Of a stretch of 64,000 nucleotides of DNA, positions 23,880 to 34,186 are shown piece by piece. The position numbers were made by a program, and so were the translations under genes. The notes below the pieces were generated by a model. That model was not told where the DNA came from. It did not search any database and saw only the letters and a program-made list of their open reading frames with translations. This DNA is from Neurospora tetrasperma FGSC 2508 (taxonomy: Eukaryota; Ascomycota; Sordariomycetes; Sordariales; Sordariaceae), in the NCBI RefSeq assembly GCF_000213175.1, contig NW_009799179.1, positions 9,780,978 to 9,844,977 of the forward strand, written 5' to 3'. Position 1 is the first letter of the stretch. The number at the start of each line of letters is the position of its first letter.

Positions 23880-26340
23880 TTTACTTACGTCCCTTCTTTC
23901 TATATTCCTTCTTTCCTCTATTTGCAATCCGCTCCCTTCTTCTTACTTCAATCTCCCTCTTATTTTTCTCCTCAGCCTCCCTTACTAATAATTCCTTTAT
24001 TTCTTCCAAATTTTCGTTTAAGAGTTCCTATACACCGTATATATCTACTACTTTAAATTAAACAATTTCCTACTTTATACCTTTATTTAAGGTCTATATT
24101 TATATTTGTAATTATAGCGAATTCGCAACTACCAAAATATGTTTATTCTAATAAAAATATTTAATATACTTACTAACTACGTAAACGAAAAAGGGCGATT
24201 TAAATAGCGCTTATTTTAAGATATATAATTTACTTATATAAAGAGAAAAGGATTTATCTTTTATTAAATTAACGAATATATATAATAATTTACTATCATA
24301 ATTGAACTTAATAAATTCGTTAATAATATTAACGCCTAAGCGAATATCCGCTTTAATAAATTTAAATTTATATTCTTTATATATATATTTCTTAATAGCC
24401 CTATCGGCTATATTTAATAGCTAACTAAGCAAAATAGTATTTGATATTAATATATTCAAGCTATATATATTTTAAATAGCGAATTGGGCTAATCGGATTA
24501 GGATTATATTTAAAACTATTTTACAATCCTTACTTAAATTAACGGTATAAATATTCATTTTATTAACTTCGTAATTAAATAGGTCTATAATTATACCCTT
24601 AAGGAATTCGTTCTTAAAGGATATAATTAAATCCCTTTTTATCCTATATAATAAATAGATTATAAAGATCTTTATAAGCGGAATCTCCGCCGAAGGGTAT
24701 ACTATAAACCTATTTGGAAGTTTGAATAGGGTTATTATACCCCTATTAATAACGAGGACTTAGGTTTAACTTATAATTTTATTAATTAATTAGTTAGTAA
24801 CTTTAGCCGAATTAGTAGTAGGGATAATAGCCTATACTTAGGGATATAGGTACTACTATTTAAATCCCTATTCGTATTTAATATCCCGTAAAACTTTATA
24901 GACTATTTTTAAAATATTTAATTTAATAATATAATTATCCCTACTATTATATTAGGCTATAAAATCGTCGTCTTCGATTATTACTACTATATTCTTAAAT
25001 TTCTTTAACTTTTCAAAGAAATAGTAAAAGTACGTCTCCTAAACGAAGGTTATAAATATAATAATATACCTAAAGTAATTTAGAATAAGAATTACTGAAT
25101 AAATTAATTGTATTTCTATAAAGATTATTCTAATAGTATAGAAAATAATCAAATTTATATTCTTAGCGAATTACGCCTCATTAATAACAATTAACCGGAA
25201 TTTTATATTCTTAACAGATATTATAGCTATATAAATAATAACCGCTTTAATTTCTTATTATACTTATATAAAATTAATAATCAATATATTTTATTTATAC
25301 CGGAATTAGGAATCGTTATTCCCGTTGGAATAAAAATTTAATTAAATATATTAATAAAATTTGCGCAGGCGCTATCCAACTTAATATCTAATTCGGTACT
25401 TAGAAGAAGGAAATCCTTATAGTTCTCTTTATTATCCTCGTTCTTATCCTCGTCTCCTAGCGTTTAGTTCAATATAAGAGCGGATATAATCTTATTGTAT
25501 ATAATAAATTAATTATAATTATAAGGCAACTCGCCCTTACCAATTATAATAATATATTTAATAATTTAATACTTTATAAACGTATAATATACTATAATAA
25601 TAAGGACCTTCACTATATCCGGGTATTTGCGGTGCTAAATATAAAGTTCTATTGAATTGTGAAAAGATTTTTAAATAAATATATAAGCCCGCTGAAGGTC
25701 CGTTTCTTTAACCTAATTTAAATACTTATACTAAACGTAAATATTAAAGCCCGGGAAAGATTCTTAGAACTTTTTAAATATTTATATAACTAAATTAGGT
25801 AATAGAATTAAAATAATCGGGTATATCCGTACAATTTTCCCTTCCGAATAAAAGTATTACGCTAGTAAATACTCTATTTACAATATTATACTATAAATAA
25901 ATATTTTACTAATTCTACTTTTATTTGTAAGTATAGTACTATTAAAAAAAGAATATAATATCCGATAAATAATATAAATATTTAATAAAGAATTAGTATA
26001 AAATAGACTTTATTCCTATAAGAATAAATAGTAGGTTAATTATAATCGGAATAAAATATACTTACTAATAATTTAGTATGGAAAGAAATTCCGTTTTATA
26101 TATTCGTTTAAAATAAAGTTAAAATCCGCCCAGTTATAAATAGCTTTAAATTTTTTATAGTTAAAAATAAACGGATTAATATCCTTACCTAATATATCCG
26201 TAATTATTTTACTTAGTATTCGAACCCCCTCAAAAAATAATTCCCCGTGGAATATAAAATTAGTAAAAGGGTAATACTTAAAAATTAAAGCTTTTAATTA
26301 TATATTATTAATAATTTTATAGCAAATATAGGGGCGGAAA
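23880..26340 (-). other. Minus-strand coding-like trace, family unknown
   Basis: Reading the minus strand between about 25,620 and 25,330 gives a long stretch with few stops, including KGELPYNYN, then an acidic DEDKNEDNKENYKDFLLL and LDSACANFINIF. The acidic run and conserved aromatic residues look like real ancient coding sequence. I recognise no family. It sits between the right inverted-repeat arm and the second gypsy relic. Confidence 0.4.
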
Positions 26341-26620
26341 TTGTCCCGGGTGAAGCGAAGTATAGGTTAAAAAAGCGTTTCCAAAGACCTGTATAACGAA
26401 CGGCAGTCTAATCTGCCTAAATAAGATAACTAAAGGTAATAAACTATTAGAATCGTTCGGTAAAGCCAAAAGGTTTACAATAAATATACATACGTAATAC
26501 TAATCTCGGTAATAATAATTAATTAACTACTATCGAACTATCTAATAATTTAAATTCTCTAATCATCCTTATATTCTAACGTCTACTATAGACGTATATA
26601 GGGTTTATAGTCCCGTTCCG

Positions 26621-26715
26621 GGCTTATAAACTCTTTCTTAACTTATAAGCTTATTATAGGCTTATAAGTTCGTTATAAGCTTATAAATTCATTGTAGGCT
26701 TATAAATTTATAATA
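26621..26715 (+). repeat. Five tandem copies of a 19-bp unit
   Basis: Units begin at 26621, 26640, 26659, 26678 and 26697, each resembling GGCTTATAAATTCATTATA. They differ mostly by C/T or G/A, so RIP may have diversified them. The array is in otherwise RIP-mutated DNA just outside the 3' end of the second gypsy relic, where an LTR would be expected. Confidence 0.8.
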
Positions 26716-27605
26716 TTAATTTGAGCCTTTCTTAATTCTAACTCCAATTTCTTATAGTATTATAATTATACTACCCAACCTTTCTATAGCTATTGCATTA
26801 CTAGTAACTTAATTAACCTATATTATTATTTAAATTCGTAATATAATACCTCCCCTCCTTAACCGACGTCCTTAACGGCTTTACTAATTTATTCTTATAT
26901 TATCTATAGTTAGTTTCTAATTTACCCCTTTTTACGTTCTATACTATAAATTCCCTCTCGTTATTCTTCTATTATATCCTTTTAAGTTAAAAAGCGTCCT
27001 TCTAAAGCCGCGTCCAAACGCTAGGCGTTACTAACTTATATCTAATAGTTCGGATCGATCGTTACACCCTATACCCGCTATTTATAATATTCCTTAATAT
27101 ATAAAAAACTTCCTTATTATAAAAAATATAAAGAGTATATTTATAATACTTATTTTTATAAAATTATAAATACTAATATAGAACGTTTATTTTCCTCGCC
27201 TTCCTTTAATATTCGTAATACTAATATTAACGCTAATAATTTATATATCTATAGAGTATTTACGAGTACTTGAATAAAAATCTAAAGTTTTAATAAATAT
27301 TTAAGAATTAACGAAATTGCTTAAGGAATAAGCGTCCTAACTAAATTAATTAGAGTAGGAATAAGAGCGTTTAATTAAATAAAGTTAAAAATTAATTGCG
27401 TTAAATATAGAGAAAGTAGAAGTACTAGAGGCTAAAGAGTACGTTAAATAATAAATTAATACTCTATTTAGGAATTAAATAGCGGAAGTTATTACTTATT
27501 TTACAATTATATTCGGGTTTAATTAATTCTTAATAAATATTTTAATTTTCCCTCCTTCCTAGTTGGATAACCTTTTATCCCTAACCGGTCTAAGTTCCTT
27601 TAATA

Positions 27606-27730
27606 GAATTCCTCTAGCTTCTTAAAGTAATTCAAATTCTTAATAAATTCCTAAATATCATTTTCAGGACCAAAGGTTTCCTATTTAATAAAATATTCCA
27701 ATTCTCCTTTTTCTATCCTTAAATTTAAAA
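27606..27730 (-). pseudogene. Chromodomain trace of relic 2
   Basis: The minus-strand frame reads a G-E-L-E-Y-F-I-K-stop-E-T-F-G-P-E-N-D-I-stop-E-F block, against the chromodomain core G-x-x-x-Y-x-V-K-W-x-G-x-x-x-x-x-x-T-W-E. Both conserved tryptophans are stops, as RIP at TGG predicts. Confidence 0.75.
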
Positions 27731-28235
27731 TTTATTTTATATTCTATTCTTCCTCCTCATCCTTAATACTAATATATATATTAACTCGTACATTCTTAGG
27801 TACTAATTCTAATAGTATAATATAGAGTAAATATAATTTTAATTTTATAGTATTAAGAATATTCAATTAATATACTATATTAGAAATTTTCTTTTTAATT
27901 TTAAATAATCCTATTCGTCAGTTATCGAATTTCTTATTAGGTCTCTTTATTCTAAGGTTTCTAATCGATAAAAGGACTTTATCCCCCTCCTTAAAATAAA
28001 ATCCCTCGAACCTTTTTAAATTGAAATACCGGCTTATCTTTTATCGAACGAATTCTAATTCTTCCTTAAATTTCTTAAATAATATATATAATTTTCCGGC
28101 CTTAACCGAAACCCTAGGGACGTTCGTATTTAATCCTTCTAAAAATTCTAATTTATACCTATAATTTATAAAGAAAGGTAAAACCTTTGTAATTTCCGTA
28201 AAAAAAGTATTATATATTAATTATATTATAAGTAG

Positions 28236-28416
28236 TGTCACGTCACGTAGATCTCGAGTGCTGGGATACGAATAATTAGACGAATGTAATAAATAATTAA
28301 AGCTAAAGAAGAAGAAGAAGCTAATTACATCGGATAGAAGGAGTAATAGCCTTATATATTTGAGATAGAAGGATTGAATATATATGTAATTTAGTATATC
28401 TAGCAGCGCTATAATA
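28236..28416 (-). repeat. 3' LTR of the nested element (181 bp)
   Basis: It starts TG and ends TA (CA before RIP). It aligns without gaps to the other LTR; every difference is C/T or G/A. The first 30 or so bases keep CA/TG dinucleotides while the far end is fully RIP-mutated. Confidence 0.9.
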
Positions 28417-28436
28417 TTACCCCCTCCTTCGAAGAA
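28417..28436 (-). promoter_or_regulatory. Polypurine tract of the nested element
   Basis: On the minus strand this is a nearly pure purine run ending a few bases before the LTR, the plus-strand priming site for reverse transcription. It fixes the direction of the element. Confidence 0.7.
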
Positions 28437-28979
28437 GATTTAGCCCTAGAGTCGAAGAGAAGTAAAGATTGAAATAATAGGACCCGATAATCTGGATAGG
28501 TATACCTAATATTATAAGAAGTAACGCAATTTAGAATATATAAAAGAAAAGGATAAAATGGAATCTCAATATTTAGTATAACTACTATACGCTATATACT
28601 CTAACTTGCGCTCAAAATTAAGCTTAGAATTAATTGAATAATCATATCCGAACTTATAATTAGAATCCTCTTTATTGTTATTATTATCGTTATTGTTTAA
28701 TTTTATAGTATTAAATAAGAGACCTTCAACTATATACAATTGTGCCCGAGAGTAGGACGGTTTAGTTAGTTCTAAAATTGAGATAGTGGCTATTAATTTT
28801 TTAATTGCTTAAATAGTATCAATTTCTATAGTATTTTTATCTTTAAATTTATAAATAGAATTTACGACTTCTTTGAGTTTTTATACGTAATCTATATAAA
28901 TAATTGGAATTAAGCGGAGAAATTGAATATATTTGCGAATATCCTTATTGAGAATTTGGCGGATGAGAGAAATTTTTAT

Positions 28980-29180
28980 TAATTTAATCTAAAGGTTGGC
29001 TTTTGCTTTATAGAAAAGCCTTTCAAATTTAACTATAAATAGATTAAAGCCTTTATTACCTTAGCGGAGTACATAGAGAGTGTTTTCGGTTTGTTGGATT
29101 TTGTAAGGATTATTATAAATATAGTTCAATTAATCGAGTAAATCTTGAGGATCGAAAACTTAAAGTTCCGAAGTTTATTA
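28980..29180 (-). pseudogene. Gag-like trace in the nested element
   Basis: The peptide blocks LLDQLNYIYNNPYKIQQTEN and GNKGFNLFIVKFERLFYKAK align in spacing with retroelement Gag (L-D-x-L ... A-x-x-x-L-x-x-L-R-Q-G-N-x-S-F-x-x-F-x-x-x-F-E-x-L-L). It is interrupted by RIP stops and not functional. Confidence 0.65.
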
Positions 29181-30231
29181 AACCTAGGGTATTATTAAGA
29201 CTTAAATCTTTCTATCGAATTGGGAGAAGAAATACTAAAATTAGGCTTCAATATTACTTATAGTATTTCTATCGATCCTAAGTTTTACTTAGATAGAAGG
29301 GAGTTAAGTTTCGAAAGTATAAGTAGCGCCGTTAAATTTTTTAATATTAGGAAATTTAGTTTTAGGTTTTAAGTTAAATTTTAGAAGCGCTTAAATTAGG
29401 GCAATATTATTATTAAATACCTTATTTAAAGTAATAATATTCTTCTTAAGTATAGAAAAGGCTTTCTTATATTTATTTATACAATTAATTTACTTTTAAA
29501 GGTAGTTGGCCAAAAATTCGAGGTTTAAAATAGGGGATTGTAGTTACTCCTCGGCTATAATTGTAAATAGTAGCAATAATTACTCTAATAATCCGAGAGA
29601 TACCGTAAATAATAGAGAGAATAGAGTAATAAAGAACGAGAAAAGAGGAAGTATTTAATTTAGTTATTGTTAATATTATTAAAGTAGGTCTATAATTATT
29701 AGTATTAGTTTTAAAATAAAGGATACTAGATGAAATATAGTTTAATATAGCGGGAATTTAATATATATTTCAGGAAGATACTAGATAACGGAAATTTATA
29801 TTACAACGCCGGCGGTCTAATAATAAACTATTAAATTTAGTATTTGCCTATTAAAGAGTAGAGAAATAAGGGGAATAATAGAATTTGAATTAAGTTATTA
29901 GAATTAGGAAAGAAGAGAAATGGGCTAAATTACGTTAAATTACGGTTGAAGTCCCGAATAGAAGGATCGCTATTGTACTATATCTTTAACCTTAAATTAG
30001 CCGTTCAATTAGTAATAAATCCAATATTATTTAATCCGATTTAGAGGGCTATAGCTCCAATAAAGAAATGTAATAATCTATTATCCTAAAAGAGTTCGGT
30101 TCTAGCGATATACGCCCAATTTTCGAATATAGCTATAAATATTGAGATAGTCCAATGTTCCGGAATCCGTAGCGGTTGGGATAAGAGGGAGTTTAATATA
30201 ATACAACCCGTAGGAAGGATCTTTAATTAAG

Positions 30232-30412
30232 TATTACGTTACATAAATTTCGAATATTGGGATACGAATAATTAAACGAATATAATAAATAATTAAAAAT
30301 AAAGAAGAAGAAGAAGCTAACTATATTAGATAGAAGGAGTAATAGCCTTATATACTTGAAATAGAAGGACTGAACATGCACGTGATCCAGCATGTCTGGC
30401 AGCGCTATGATA
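30232..30412 (-). repeat. 5' LTR of the nested element (181 bp)
   Basis: This is the direct repeat of 28,236-28,416. Its last 50 or so bases (from about 30,366) are strikingly unmutated, with many CA and TG dinucleotides, while the rest is RIP-mutated: the mirror image of the other LTR. Confidence 0.9.
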
Positions 30413-31129
30413 GTTAATAATTCGCTAAAGTAGTTTAAATACTCTTATAATTTATCTATTAAGCTATCCTTCTTCGAAAATTGATAGTACTTTTTAATTT
30501 TTATACCTAACCACCGTTTTAAAACAATAATTTTTTATATATTAAGTTATCGACTACCGTAACTTTCTAAGCGTAATTTCTTAACGGGAGTATTCTCCCG
30601 CCCGAGTACTATACGCTCTATTATAATAAGAGAGTAATTAACTTCCAATAAAAAAATAATATACTTTTAAATAGTTATTAGTATTGTAATTTAATTATAT
30701 ATCAGTATATTATAAATATAATTGTTAATAATAGTAATTTTATAAATCCCTTCTAGAATTTCTTCTAATTAGAGATTTGTAGAATAATTACTAAATATAC
30801 GAATAGTTTTTAATATAAGACTAGTTCCGCTACTATTATTTAATTTACTTTAGTATAAGCGATAGCGGTAACGGTTTTACCTAATATTAGGTTTTAACCT
30901 TTTTAGTCTATCCCTTCTAATTTAAAAGTATAAAATCTACCGCTAATCATATTCCTATTTATTTTTACTTATTGAAAATTCGTTTATTCGAAAGTAATAT
31001 TTATAAATAGTAGTTATTTCCTTTAGAACGTAGAGACTACTATTAAATATCCCTAGAATAATTCGGACTAGTTTAATAGGCTCCCGGTTTCGTATCCTAC
31101 AACGGCTACCTTATAGTTCGGATATAGGG

Positions 31130-31240
31130 TTAGCACCTCTACTAAAAGGCAGGGAGGAAGGGGGTAGTAGTAAAAAAGGGGGTATTAATAAAGAAGGGGA
31201 GGGTAGTAGTAAAGAAGGGGGTACAAGCGAGGAAGACCTT
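31130..31240 (+). repeat. Purine-rich short repeats
   Basis: Three imperfect copies of a GGTAGTAGTAAAGAAGGGG-type unit occur near the right end of the island. G-rich runs survive because RIP acts on CA/TG, which these lack. This may be a low-complexity remnant of an element end. Confidence 0.6.
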
Positions 31241-31800
31241 TGCGGATTTGCTTGTCTTGGTTTTTTTAGTTATTACTGTTGCTTATTAGAAGGCTTATTA
31301 ATAAATTTCACTTCGCTAGTAATAGGAAGCGAACCCGGTATAAGTATTAATAGTAAATTTATTAATTTAGGGGTAGAATAGTTTAGTCCTCACTATTATT
31401 GGTTTTTAATTTTAGGTACTAATATTAAGGGAGGGAAATATATATTATAGGCGGTATTTATAATATTTATATCGTTAGGCCTTATATTATTAAAAAGTAG
31501 TTGAGTAAACTCTTACTTATTTAGATAAATAGTAGATATATTTATTGTATATAAATATTAGTTTAAAATAAAAATAAATTAATAATTATAAATAATTTAT
31601 TTATTTTTATAGTTGTAATTGGGGTAGGTTTATATAATAATTTTAATTTAGGTTGCAGGATATTATATAAACGACACGCGAGCGAGAAATGGGATGAACG
31701 CAATATGGATACGACGAATATAGATTGTACGGAAATTGGAGAGGATCCGCGGCTAAAATAGTACAAAAATATTAAAATTATTAGTACGCGCTTACGTAAG

Positions 31801-32663
31801 ACTTTTAGCGCTTGAAAAAAGGTATTTTTATAGCTAATGCTCTGTTATATGTGCTTCCTAAAGCGGTAATTGGGGATTTGTACGCGGACCTGGATACCGA
31901 ATCCCCCTAGATCGCCGCCATAGTTCGGGCAACTTCCAGAAGAGGACACATCCCGGACACTGGTGAGCCCTGTGAGGAAGGAGCATGGGGTGGAGTTGTC
32001 AAAAGGTCCCCCTTCCCGTCCCGTCATCACTCAACTTGACCCCGCCATTGTTTTGTGTTTCGAGTCCAGAATATTTTGGAGGATGGGAAACGGGTTGGGG
32101 ACGAATTCTGTAGACCACGCGGGGCATGGACACAATAAGTACCTCCATCCATGGAACCTATTCGCCCGGAAGCAAGCGACTTCTCCTCCGTCGACCTCCA
32201 ACTCGGCAACTCCCTACCAGGTTGCGACTCTCTATCTCGCTAACGTCGTATGACTTCAGCCCGCAGCATTTTGCAATGTTTTATTTGCCCCCACAATTAC
32301 CGAGTGCTCAATGCGCCCTCGGCGCTTGTTCTTCTTCCAGAAACTGTCATGTGAAGAAAAGGTGAGCTCGGTGAGCCAAGAAGAGTCACCTCGGTGTGTT
32401 GACCATATCCCGGCACTCGGTCTTCACTCACTCCGAGTCACCTTTCACCACGCTTTACTCACTCTCAAAGCCTAGAGATAAGCTTGTCGACGGACCACCA
32501 TCTTGTCTCCACGATCAACAGCTTGATTGGCAGGGGGGCTGCCAACACATTCGGACACGTCTGTTCGTGGAGACTATATAACCCAACGCATTGCCTTTTG
32601 TATTGAACCATACCAACATCATTCTCACCATCATCGACCTCATCAGCATCAACATCACCCAAG
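31801..32663. other. Right flank of the island and glycosyltransferase promoter region
   Basis: Composition returns to normal at about 31,800-31,850. No gene is supported. A run of CA/TC-rich leader sequence precedes the glycosyltransferase start at 32,664. Confidence 0.5.
32574..32581 (+). promoter_or_regulatory. TATA box of the glycosyltransferase gene
   Basis: CTATATAA lies about 85 bp upstream of the ATG, followed by a pyrimidine- and CA-rich leader. A canonical TATA is the minority promoter type in fungi and usually goes with regulated, inducible genes; that regulation is inferred. Confidence 0.55.
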
Positions 32664-34151
32664 ATGGGCTCCCATCAGAAGGTCAACTATGGTGATAAAC
32701 CCATCCTCCTCTTCACCAGCATCCCAGCAACTGGTCACATAACTCCCACCCTCCGCATAGCTTCCGCCCTCCATGCTCGCGGCTGGCCCGTCTTCTACCT
32801 TGGCCCTACTGCCCACAAGGCCACCATATCCGCCACCGGAGTCCAGTTTCTCCCCTTTCTCGACGACGCAGACTTCAACGACTTGACGTACTTCGTCCCC
32901 CAGGGGGAGGGGGCCATCACCGAAAAAGATGCAGTGGTCCAAGGTACTACTTCTGAACCAACCTGGCGCGACCGCGTCTTCAGCGACTTCCGGGAGTTTT
33001 TCATCTCCCCCATTCCGGCTCGGCACCGCTCCCTATGTGCCGCCTTAACCCACATCCACCAGCTTTTCCCCCCTTCTTCTGCTCGAGTGGTAGTAGTAGC
33101 AGAATCAACGTCCAACTTCCTCCTCCCTCTCTTCCACGGGGCCCCCCTCCCTCCTTCCATTCCCAAGCCAATCGGCTCCATTGCTCTAAGCGTCATGATC
33201 CCTCCCCTCCGGTCTGTGGACATCCCACCATTGGTCTCTGAACCGATAGAGTTTGATACTACTCCTGCTTACCGAGAACGGGTCGCCAAGATATGGAGGG
33301 ACTGGGAGATGGAAACAAGGGGTCTAAAAGAGTTGCTGGTGGAGAAAGTGGAACAAGCAGGCGGCAAGGACTTTGCCAAAGCCATGGAGACACGCGAAAG
33401 GGAAAAGGGTCGGGAAAGCTGGGCATTGCTTAGCGGGGAGTGTTTTGTTGGGTATGATCACGTTTGTCAGATTGGTGTTGAGAGTTGGTTTTACAAGACG
33501 GAAGAGGGGTGGCCGGCGAATTGGCGGTTTGTCGGTGCGGTGCCCAAGTCGGTTCCTGTTCTTGAGGAAGCAAAGCAAGCCTTGGTGGATGAGGTCAAGC
33601 TGGCGAGGGAGAAGGAAGGAAAGAAAGTGGTCGTGGTAGCGCAGGGAACCGTGGAGATTGACCCGAGGCATCTTATCCTTCCAACCATTCAAGCTTTGGG
33701 TGGACGAGAGGAAGACACCCTGGTGGTGGCCATCTTGGGACACCGCGGCCGAACACTACCAAAGGACGTGGCAGTGCCCGCTAACGCAAAGGTGGTCGAC
33801 TACCTCGCCTACGACGCCATCCTCCCCCACACCGACGTCTTCGTGAGCAACGCTGGCTACGGTGCGGTGATGCACGGCATTGGTCACGGGGTGCCGATGG
33901 TTGTCGCGGGAGAAGAACAGGACAAGAAGGAGAACGTTGTGCGGGTGCAGTGGCGTGGACATGGAGTTAAACTGAGCAAGTCGTGGAGAGACGACAAGGA
34001 GTATGTGAAGGAGTTAGCAGAGGCTGTTGGGAAAATTATGGACGAGGAGGAGGGGAGGGAAGTAAGAAAACGGGCCATGGAACTGAAGGAGGAAGCGGAC
34101 AGCATCGATTGCATCAAGACCGTCGAGGAGTGCCTATCCTCCTACTTGTAA
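32664..34151 (+). CDS. GT1-family (MGT-like) UDP-glycosyltransferase
   Basis: A single-exon gene encodes 495 residues with the two-Rossmann (GT-B) layout of family 1 glycosyltransferases, which move a sugar from a nucleotide sugar to a small lipophilic acceptor. The N-terminal acceptor half starts KPILLFTSIPATGHITPTLR, the usual P-x-x-G-H-x-x-P-x-L loop. The donor half starts near VVVVAQGTVEIDP (about 313-325). Around residues 393-420 is DVFVSNAGYGAVMHGIGHGV followed by PMVVAGEEQDKKENVVRV, the fungal and bacterial MGT/YjiC-type version of the plant PSPG box (T-H-G-G-x-N-S ... P-x-x-x-x-x-x-x-D-Q). The usual HxG histidine is replaced by SNAG, as in many fungal members. There is no signal peptide or membrane helix, so it is cytosolic. 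Substrate is unknown; detoxification or secondary metabolism is possible. The gene borders the silent island and ends 35 bp from the convergent Nudix gene. Confidence 0.85.
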   Translation: MGSHQKVNYGDKPILLFTSIPATGHITPTLRIASALHARGWPVFYLGPTAHKATISATGVQFLPFLDDADFNDLTYFVPQGEGAITEKDAVVQGTTSEPTWRDRVFSDFREFFISPIPARHRSLCAALTHIHQLFPPSSARVVVVAESTSNFLLPLFHGAPLPPSIPKPIGSIALSVMIPPLRSVDIPPLVSEPIEFDTTPAYRERVAKIWRDWEMETRGLKELLVEKVEQAGGKDFAKAMETREREKGRESWALLSGECFVGYDHVCQIGVESWFYKTEEGWPANWRFVGAVPKSVPVLEEAKQALVDEVKLAREKEGKKVVVVAQGTVEIDPRHLILPTIQALGGREEDTLVVAILGHRGRTLPKDVAVPANAKVVDYLAYDAILPHTDVFVSNAGYGAVMHGIGHGVPMVVAGEEQDKKENVVRVQWRGHGVKLSKSWRDDKEYVKELAEAVGKIMDEEEGREVRKRAMELKEEADSIDCIKTVEECLSSYL

Positions 34152-34186
34152 TCCATTAGTACACCTCAACAAACCAACCAACTAAA

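Larger units (their letters stand above)
28236..30412 (-). mobile_element. Compact gag-only LTR retrotransposon nested in relic 2
   Basis: Two 181-bp direct repeats (28,236-28,416 and 30,232-30,412) bound 1,815 bp. A polypurine tract (minus strand, 28,436-28,417, reading GAAGGAGGGGGTAA) lies immediately inside the left repeat. That makes the left repeat the 3' LTR and the element minus-strand. The inside, read on the minus strand through stops, gives LLDQLNYIYNNPYK, then RQGNKGFN and a KFERLFYKAKANL block near 29,160-28,980, which resembles Ty3-type Gag capsid sequence. I found no protease, reverse transcriptase or integrase, and there is no room for them. It would have depended on enzymes from another element. 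A clear target-site duplication is not visible. Confidence 0.85.
27541..31000 (-). mobile_element. Ty3/gypsy chromodomain retrotransposon relic 2, split by a nested insertion
   Basis: On the minus strand, 30,478-30,413 reads SKKDSLIDKL.EYLNYFSELL, the mutated form of the integrase H-P-Q-T-D-G-Q-T-E-R-x-N-Q-x-L-E-Q-Y-L-R segment. After a 2,177-bp insertion the frame resumes at about 28,230 with a TEITKVLPFFINYRYKLEF block (usual form A-T-G-x-T-P-F-x-x-N-Y-G). It continues with FKEGDKVLLSIRNLRIKRPN (27,998-27,912) and a chromodomain-like tail (ELEYFIK.ETFGPENDI.EF, about 27,730-27,606). A C-terminal chromodomain marks the chromovirus branch of Ty3/gypsy, which targets heterochromatin. The reverse transcriptase part upstream (above 31 kb) was not found, so this copy is truncated or further rearranged. 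Confidence 0.8.
10857..31800. mobile_element. RIP-mutated heterochromatic transposon island (about 21 kb)
   Basis: The block is overwhelmingly A+T, with very few CA or TG dinucleotides and a great excess of TA. Almost no open frame reaches 60 codons over 21 kb; the exceptions are random TA-rich frames. That is the signature of RIP (C-to-T at CpA on both strands), a process established in Neurospora and relatives. Translating through the stops recovers retrotransposon proteins in several places, listed separately. Such islands carry H3K9me3 and DNA methylation in Neurospora, so silencing here is expected but inferred. The edges are sharp, within tens of bases on the left and about 50 on the right. 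Confidence 0.95.

Noticed and set aside
26590-26720. CRISPR-like array
   Set aside because: The 19-bp units are contiguous without spacers and the organism is a fungus; it is a simple tandem repeat.
28231-30417. A 5-bp target-site duplication around the nested LTR element
   Set aside because: Left flank AGTAG and right flank GTTAA do not match even allowing C/T and G/A changes.
10857-31800. Centromere or rDNA origin for the A+T-rich block
   Set aside because: Neurospora centromeres are far longer, and no rRNA-like sequence is seen; sharp edges with ordinary genes on both sides fit a dispersed RIP island.
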